The notes beneath the pieces are model-generated. The model had not been told where the DNA came from. It did not search any database and saw nothing but the letters and a program-made list of their open reading frames with translations. Made by a program: the position numbers and the translations under genes. DNA of 64,000 nt from Synechococcus sp. CBW1107 (GTDB lineage: Bacteria; Cyanobacteriota; Cyanobacteriia; PCC-6307; Cyanobiaceae), in assembly GCF_015841355.1 (NCBI RefSeq), contig NZ_CP064908.1, positions 1,178,001 to 1,242,000 of the forward strand, given 5' to 3'. This document shows, piece by piece, positions 60,067-64,000 of this stretch. How positions within the stretch are numbered: the stretch's first letter is position 1; each line of letters begins with the position of its first letter.

Positions 60067-61967
60067 CGGCTCCAACCCCGCTTCAGCTGGCCCAGAAGTC
60101 TGCCGGGCAAGCTGCGGCGAATGGCCTGCAATCGCCGACTCAGCCGATCCATCGACTCAACCCGATCGAGCAACGGCCGTTGGGCCATCAGACCGCTGCC
60201 GAGGAAGCGCTGGGGCCGGGTATCGATCTCCACCCCGGCTTTGGCGAGCCAGCCGAGCAGCGATTGGGTGCTGACCAACTGCTGACGCAACCATTCAGCT
60301 TGCTTGAAGGAGAGCTGAATCAGGGCGTCAGGCTGTTGCTGCATGAACCAGCTAGAGAAACCTGCCACGGAGCAGAGAGGAATGGGGAGGCTCTCGTCCT
60401 CCAGCAGCAGCGAGGGGCGATTCAACCGTTCCGGGGTGACCACCACCACCGGACGACCTCGGGCGATCGCCTCCAGATGGCCCGTCCCGATGTGGCCGGG
60501 AGCGATCACCAGTCGGCAGCTCGCTAACAAGGCAGGCAAGGACAGGATCTCCGGGCAGGTCCGCAATCCCTGGGCGACCGCATCACCAGAGCCGCCAGGC
60601 TCAAGTGGTGGCTTGCGGGCCAGCTGCAGCGGAATTCCGTGGGCAGCCAACTCTGTCGCAATGCGGTCAAAGGCGCCCCAGTAGGCCTCTGTATCGGCGA
60701 ACGGCACAAGCGACTGCTGTTGGAGAGGGTAATGGAGCCAGCCCACCGAACCATCCAACGCCTGGGGGATCGGTCCTTCCAACTCCACGGCATCTAATAG
60801 ATGGGCGCGAACCGGATCAAGCATCACGACCGCGGCGGCCGGGGTGTGGGGCTGATCACGGCTCGAGCGCCGTTGCCCCCTCAGCGGGACCAACCGTGCA
60901 TCACCCGGCCGAAGGTGCCGCTGAAATCGCCCGGTTGACTGGAAGGGCAGCACCTCAGCGGTGTGATGCAAGACAGCGTGGGGCACGGCCTTCTGGCGGG
61001 CAAGGATGACCAATCGCTCCACCGCCCGACTATTTTCTTCCGGCACCAAGATCAGCCGGGGCGGCTCCAGAGCCCAGTGTTCGGCCAGGGATCGATCGAG
61101 CCGAAGACGTCGTTCAGCCAGGTGCTGCGCCTCCTGCACCAGCGGGTGCCAATCGCCAAGGGCTGCCAACCAGGCCTCTGGGCCGGCCTCCGCCCCAGAG
61201 GGCGGGGGGCAGGGGCACTGCGGCGGCGAGTGCCTCGGACAATCGTCTAGGTCTTCGTGACATCGGTAAGTGGGTGTGCCTGCAAAGAGATCGGGCAAGG
61301 GTGCGGCCGGCTCTGCCTCAAACAGACGGACTGACAATCCGGCAGCCTCAAGTGCCAGCAGAGTTAGCTCCGGATGGCGCAGTTTGCCGGTCGCTAGCCA
61401 GACTCCTGACCCACTCAGGCGGCCTCTCCAGTCAGCGGATCGTGGCTGTGAGGGGCCTGAACCGACCAATCCGATCGGATCAAGAACCTCTAAGTAATCT
61501 ATTTTTGTGCAGCGGGCCTCTAGTCCCGCGGCTAGGGCCAGCAGGGGAAGATCACCTAGCTGGCCGAATCGAGGGGGTCGGAACGCCCTGCCGACTGGAA
61601 TGCAGACGGCTTCGGCCTGGGCCAGTTGTCCGATCCAGGCTGGCAGCAGGGCCAGGGTGAGCAAAGCTGGAGCCGCAAGGTCGCCACAGAGGAGTTCTTC
61701 CAAAGTTGAAGCGGCGGGGGCCCCATGCTCTGGTGCCCCGACCATCGCCAAGGCCCGGCTCCAGGCTTGCAGGTGTTCCTGAAACTCACGCCAAGGGCCT
61801 TCACCGCAAGGTCCTAGCCAGCGCACACCCGCTTCGAGCTGGCGACGCTCTAGCTCTGCCCAGGCCTTTAACGAACCGCAGAATACGCAAGAATCATCGA
61901 CTTTTTGGCGACTCGCCTGACTCCACCAATGGACCGCCTCGGGATCAAGAAGGATCAGCGCCTTCAT
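60063..61967 (-). CDS. Large unknown protein, probable GT-B-type glycan protein
   Basis: 634 residues, no signal or membrane segment. I do not recognise a family over the full length. The C-terminal 250 residues have GT-B-like features: ILSLPALLASCRLVIAPGHI, then GHLEAIARGRPVVVVTPERL, like the donor-site helix of glycosyltransferases and glycan-processing proteins. The middle holds a Cys/Pro-rich linker (CPRHSPPQCPCPPPSG) and ALEPPRLILVPEENSRAVER. It is coupled on both sides by ATGA overlaps to glycosyltransferase genes, which makes a role in the same glycan likely. Confidence 0.7.
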   Translation of the reverse strand: MKALILLDPEAVHWWSQASRQKVDDSCVFCGSLKAWAELERRQLEAGVRWLGPCGEGPWREFQEHLQAWSRALAMVGAPEHGAPAASTLEELLCGDLAAPALLTLALLPAWIGQLAQAEAVCIPVGRAFRPPRFGQLGDLPLLALAAGLEARCTKIDYLEVLDPIGLVGSGPSQPRSADWRGRLSGSGVWLATGKLRHPELTLLALEAAGLSVRLFEAEPAAPLPDLFAGTPTYRCHEDLDDCPRHSPPQCPCPPPSGAEAGPEAWLAALGDWHPLVQEAQHLAERRLRLDRSLAEHWALEPPRLILVPEENSRAVERLVILARQKAVPHAVLHHTAEVLPFQSTGRFQRHLRPGDARLVPLRGQRRSSRDQPHTPAAAVVMLDPVRAHLLDAVELEGPIPQALDGSVGWLHYPLQQQSLVPFADTEAYWGAFDRIATELAAHGIPLQLARKPPLEPGGSGDAVAQGLRTCPEILSLPALLASCRLVIAPGHIGTGHLEAIARGRPVVVVTPERLNRPSLLLEDESLPIPLCSVAGFSSWFMQQQPDALIQLSFKQAEWLRQQLVSTQSLLGWLAKAGVEIDTRPQRFLGSGLMAQRPLLDRVESMDRLSRRLQAIRRSLPGRLLGQLKRGWSR

Positions 61968-62734
61968 CCCCAGAGCTGCATGGCTTCATCCCGCGCCGAG
62001 AACCATTCGGCCGCCAAGTGTCCGCCCATGGTGCGCTGCTCCCGGAACCAGGGCCCCCCCAGGGTCCAGTGCAGCAGGATTGGACCTCCTTCGTCCACGC
62101 CGGCCATTGGGGCGGGCTGCACACCTACCAGATGGTTCCAACGGTCGGGGAGGGCACCGATCTCATGGTCACCGGCCAGCCAGTGGAAGCGATGCAGCTC
62201 CAGGCCGCTGGCGCTGTTCACGTACTCGGGAGTGAGCGCCCGACAGCGGCCGCAGTTGAGCAGCATCAGGGAGCTCCAGTTCTTCTTCGGGTAAGCACTC
62301 TGCACCTCACCCAGGAATTTCACGGTTTCCGCTGGCACGTGCTGATGCTGCACGCACATTAGAGCGTAGTCGTCATTGCGCTCGGCCCAAAGCTCGGCGA
62401 TATCTCCGCGGCAAAGCATGTCGCAGTCCATGAAGACGGCCCAACCCTGATTGTCCATCAGATGGGGCACCAGGAAGCGGGTGAAGGAGAAGGCCGTGCT
62501 TTGCTTCGGATCTCGCTTCCGGCGGTAGAGACCCTGGCGCTCCAGCTGGGGAGTCACCAAGAGGGTGATCGCCAGCGGTGCGCTGCTGTGCTGGTAGAGG
62601 CTATCGATCAACACGTTGGCGGCGGCCCGCTCACGCGGGTCGTAGCCGATGAATATCGGGATCGGGGCCGGACCATCCCAGCTCGATCGCGTCAACGGGC
62701 TGGGATGGGCGGCAAATGAGGAGGGTGGTTCCAT
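61964..62734 (-). CDS. GT8-like glycosyltransferase
   Basis: 256 residues. IPIFIGYDPRERAAANVLID, SFTRFLVPHLMDNQGWAVFM and the metal site DCDMLCRGDI (DxD) resemble family GT8 and related retaining transferases, and WSSLMLLNCGRCRALTPEYV and ILLHWTLGGPWF occupy the usual acceptor and His-Trp positions. Donor unknown. It is first in the leftward overlapping run; the promoter should lie in 62735-62900. Confidence 0.82.
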   Translation of the reverse strand: MEPPSSFAAHPSPLTRSSWDGPAPIPIFIGYDPRERAAANVLIDSLYQHSSAPLAITLLVTPQLERQGLYRRKRDPKQSTAFSFTRFLVPHLMDNQGWAVFMDCDMLCRGDIAELWAERNDDYALMCVQHQHVPAETVKFLGEVQSAYPKKNWSSLMLLNCGRCRALTPEYVNSASGLELHRFHWLAGDHEIGALPDRWNHLVGVQPAPMAGVDEGGPILLHWTLGGPWFREQRTMGGHLAAEWFSARDEAMQLWG

Positions 62735-63329
62735 TTGGGCCGATCACACCGGACGTCACGAGGCAATTACAGTAAGGCCAAAGCTTCGATCAGTCGACAC
62801 ACACTCAGCCTTGTGTGATGAGAGTGATGACCAGGGGCTTCAACGAGCATTTCAATCGACGAAGCGGCTGCTGAAGGACAAGAATTTATTGGTAAGAACG
62901 TCACGCAGGCAACTGGAGTTGTTGCACAGGAGCACAAAACTCCTTGAGCTGCCTATTTGGCATCCCAACCGTCATGAAGGAGTTTCATAGTCTGCGAAGA
63001 CATCCTTGCCTTGATGAGACTGTCTTTGTCGCCTCCTCAGATACTTAAACTTCAGCCCTCTGGCCGCACCGGCAGAGGCACCTAATTCCAGCTTGAAATT
63101 TTACCAGAAACTTGATTAGGTGTGTCATGCCACCGGCTGTTCCGGTTGACAAAGGATGCTCCTGTGGGCTGTAAGTGCCCTGCCAGTGGCTTTTTGCTGC
63201 GTTGGTGAGGTCGCGCGGCCGGCTCTGGGCTACCCAGGTGCCTGGGCTTTCCGTGGATTTCAGTTCCGGCGGCGGCAGTGACGTGGACTGGCTTTTCTGG
63301 CCAGGGCCCATCGTTAACCTCTGAGGCGG
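62735..63329. other. Gene-free stretch with decayed sequence
   Basis: About 600 bp. The first part should hold the promoter of the leftward glycosyltransferase run, but I cannot point to clear boxes. The second part (63120-63300) is a degenerate repeat. No tRNA, small gene or terminator is convincing. Confidence 0.5.
63120..63300 (-). repeat. Dispersed degenerate repeat, copy 2
   Basis: The complement of this stretch matches 51140-51290, with CGGAAAGCCCAGGC, CCGCGCGACCTCACCAACGC and AGCATCCTTTGTCAACCG in the same order. Its decayed frame includes DLTNAAKSHWQG and ASFVNRNSRWHDT-like words. Confidence 0.65.
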
Positions 63330-63680
63330 GTTGGGGTTCCCCCGATTTTGAGGACAAGTCGATAAGGGTCACGCCATGACCACCAGACTGTCCATCGATG
63401 ACGAACCCCCCCCACCAGAACCAGGCGCCGGATCACGGCGCAGCAGAAGGCGGTGGCCGCTGGGTGCGCCAGACCCGCATTGATCACGGACTGGCTGGTT
63501 CCAAGGACAAGGACCTGCTCACCACAGCAGAGCGGGAGGAACTCAACCGGCTGCGGAAGGAGAACTGGGAGCTGAGGAGGGAGAAGGACTGTTTCTGGCT
63601 GGCGGCAGCGCGCTTTGTACAAGAGCTGCTGCCGCCTAGAGGTTTCTCCCGCTCGATGCTCTCACAGGTCGTCACTCCGA
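63330..63680 (+). pseudogene. ISb-like IS3 orfA relic with internal deletion
   Basis: It begins with the ISb terminal repeat (GGGTTCCCCCGATTTTGAGG) and the nearly identical leader GACAAGTCGATAAGGGTCAC. The orfA start follows and is already out of frame. After GCAGAAGGCGGTGGCCG the sequence jumps to CTGGGTGCGCCAGACCCGC, so about 90 bp of orfA are deleted. The rest reads RWVRQTRIDHGLAGSKDKDL then ELRREKDCFWLAAARF. No orfB remains. Confidence 0.82.
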
Positions 63681-63779
63681 CTCCTGGCTGTGCCAGCAGC
63701 AGGGTGTTGCCCCGGGTGGTTTCTATGCCTGCCGCCACTGCGAAACGACCACGACCGATACTGGAAGACGGATTTCAGC

Positions 63780-64000
63780 ATGGGCGACTCTTCGTTGGAA
63801 AATGCCGCCGCTGACTCCCTGGCCCCCCACAGTTGCACGATTGCTTACAGCGAACCACTTCGTCGCCTGCTGCGCCAAGTGGTGGACCTGGCGGCCCCCC
63901 TGCGGGTGGCACTTGTGGGGGGAGCGGTACGCGACTTGCTACTGCACCGACCCCACAATGATCCCCGACTCGGCTTGCCCGATCTGGATCTGATAGTGGA
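63780..64000 (+). CDS. CCA-adding enzyme / poly(A) polymerase family, N-terminal part
   Basis: The first 73 codons, running off the window. From the ATG at 63780 it reads MGDSSLENAAADSLAPHSCT and then VDLAAPLRVALVGGAVRDLL, LHRP and DLDLIVE. The GGAVRDLLL...DLDL pattern is the nucleotide-binding and metal-binding signature of class II tRNA nucleotidyltransferases and poly(A) polymerases. It would repair tRNA 3' CCA ends or add poly(A) tails to RNA. The upstream 100 bp are IS debris, so its native promoter may have been displaced. Confidence 0.85.
   Translation, partial: MGDSSLENAAADSLAPHSCTIAYSEPLRRLLRQVVDLAAPLRVALVGGAVRDLLLHRPHNDPRLGLPDLDLIV

Overview
The window looks like the chromosome of a GC-rich picocyanobacterium of the Synechococcus/Cyanobium type. 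The grounds are psaC (photosystem I iron-sulfur subunit) beside glmS, acpP, fabF and a transketolase gene, with thiC, ruvB and smpB further on; from memory, this set is clustered in that lineage. GC-rich core blocks alternate with visibly AT-richer surface-glycan genes and with many insertion sequences (IS).

Layout. 1-9.0 kb is core: the C-terminus of a GH15/phosphorylase-kinase-like protein, a Gfo/Idh/MocA oxidoreductase, a CBS-domain membrane protein overlapping glmS, then psaC (with a clear terminator) divergent from acpP-fabF-transketolase. 9.0-27.9 kb is an accessory island: a GT2-GtrA fusion, an unknown polytopic membrane protein, about 12 kb of stacked mobile elements, then a divergent GtrB/GtrA pair. 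27.9-38.6 kb is core again: thiC behind a TPP riboswitch, a HEAT protein, an overlapping run ruvB-TPR-M20 hydrolase-small membrane protein, smpB, the Kdo genes kdsD and kdsB, a HIT protein and two coupled glycosyltransferases. 38.6-63.7 kb is a surface-polysaccharide region broken by IS debris: a lipoprotein, three O-antigen ligase-like proteins, pcrA/uvrD, large membrane proteins, several glycosyltransferases and an MsbA/PglK-like ABC exporter. The window ends in the first 73 codons of a CCA-adding/poly(A) polymerase gene.

Mobile elements can be resolved from their inverted repeats and target duplications. A decayed IS481 element was split by an IS21 element (IS21-A, 17404-24082). IS21-A was itself hit in its istA gene by a second IS21 (IS21-B, 21486-23922) and by a 1600-bp IS256 element (19025-20624). 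The same IS256 element recurs at 24271-25870 (intergenic) and at 47060-48659 (inside orfA of an IS3 element). A different IS256 element (12476-14151) sits inside an IS3 relic that lies back to back with an intact IS3 relative (15289-17121).

The most interesting biology is in the glycan genes. Three O-antigen ligase-like proteins share a family signature, but the one at 57150-58565 has lost both the conserved Arg (SR to SW) and the conserved His (HAHN to HSNN), although its frame is open and it sits next to an intact paralogue. GtrA/GtrB flippase-transferase functions occur both fused and split within one island. An O-antigen ligase-like gene is translationally coupled to the pcrA/uvrD helicase gene. 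All functional calls come from reading the sequence; no database search was run.
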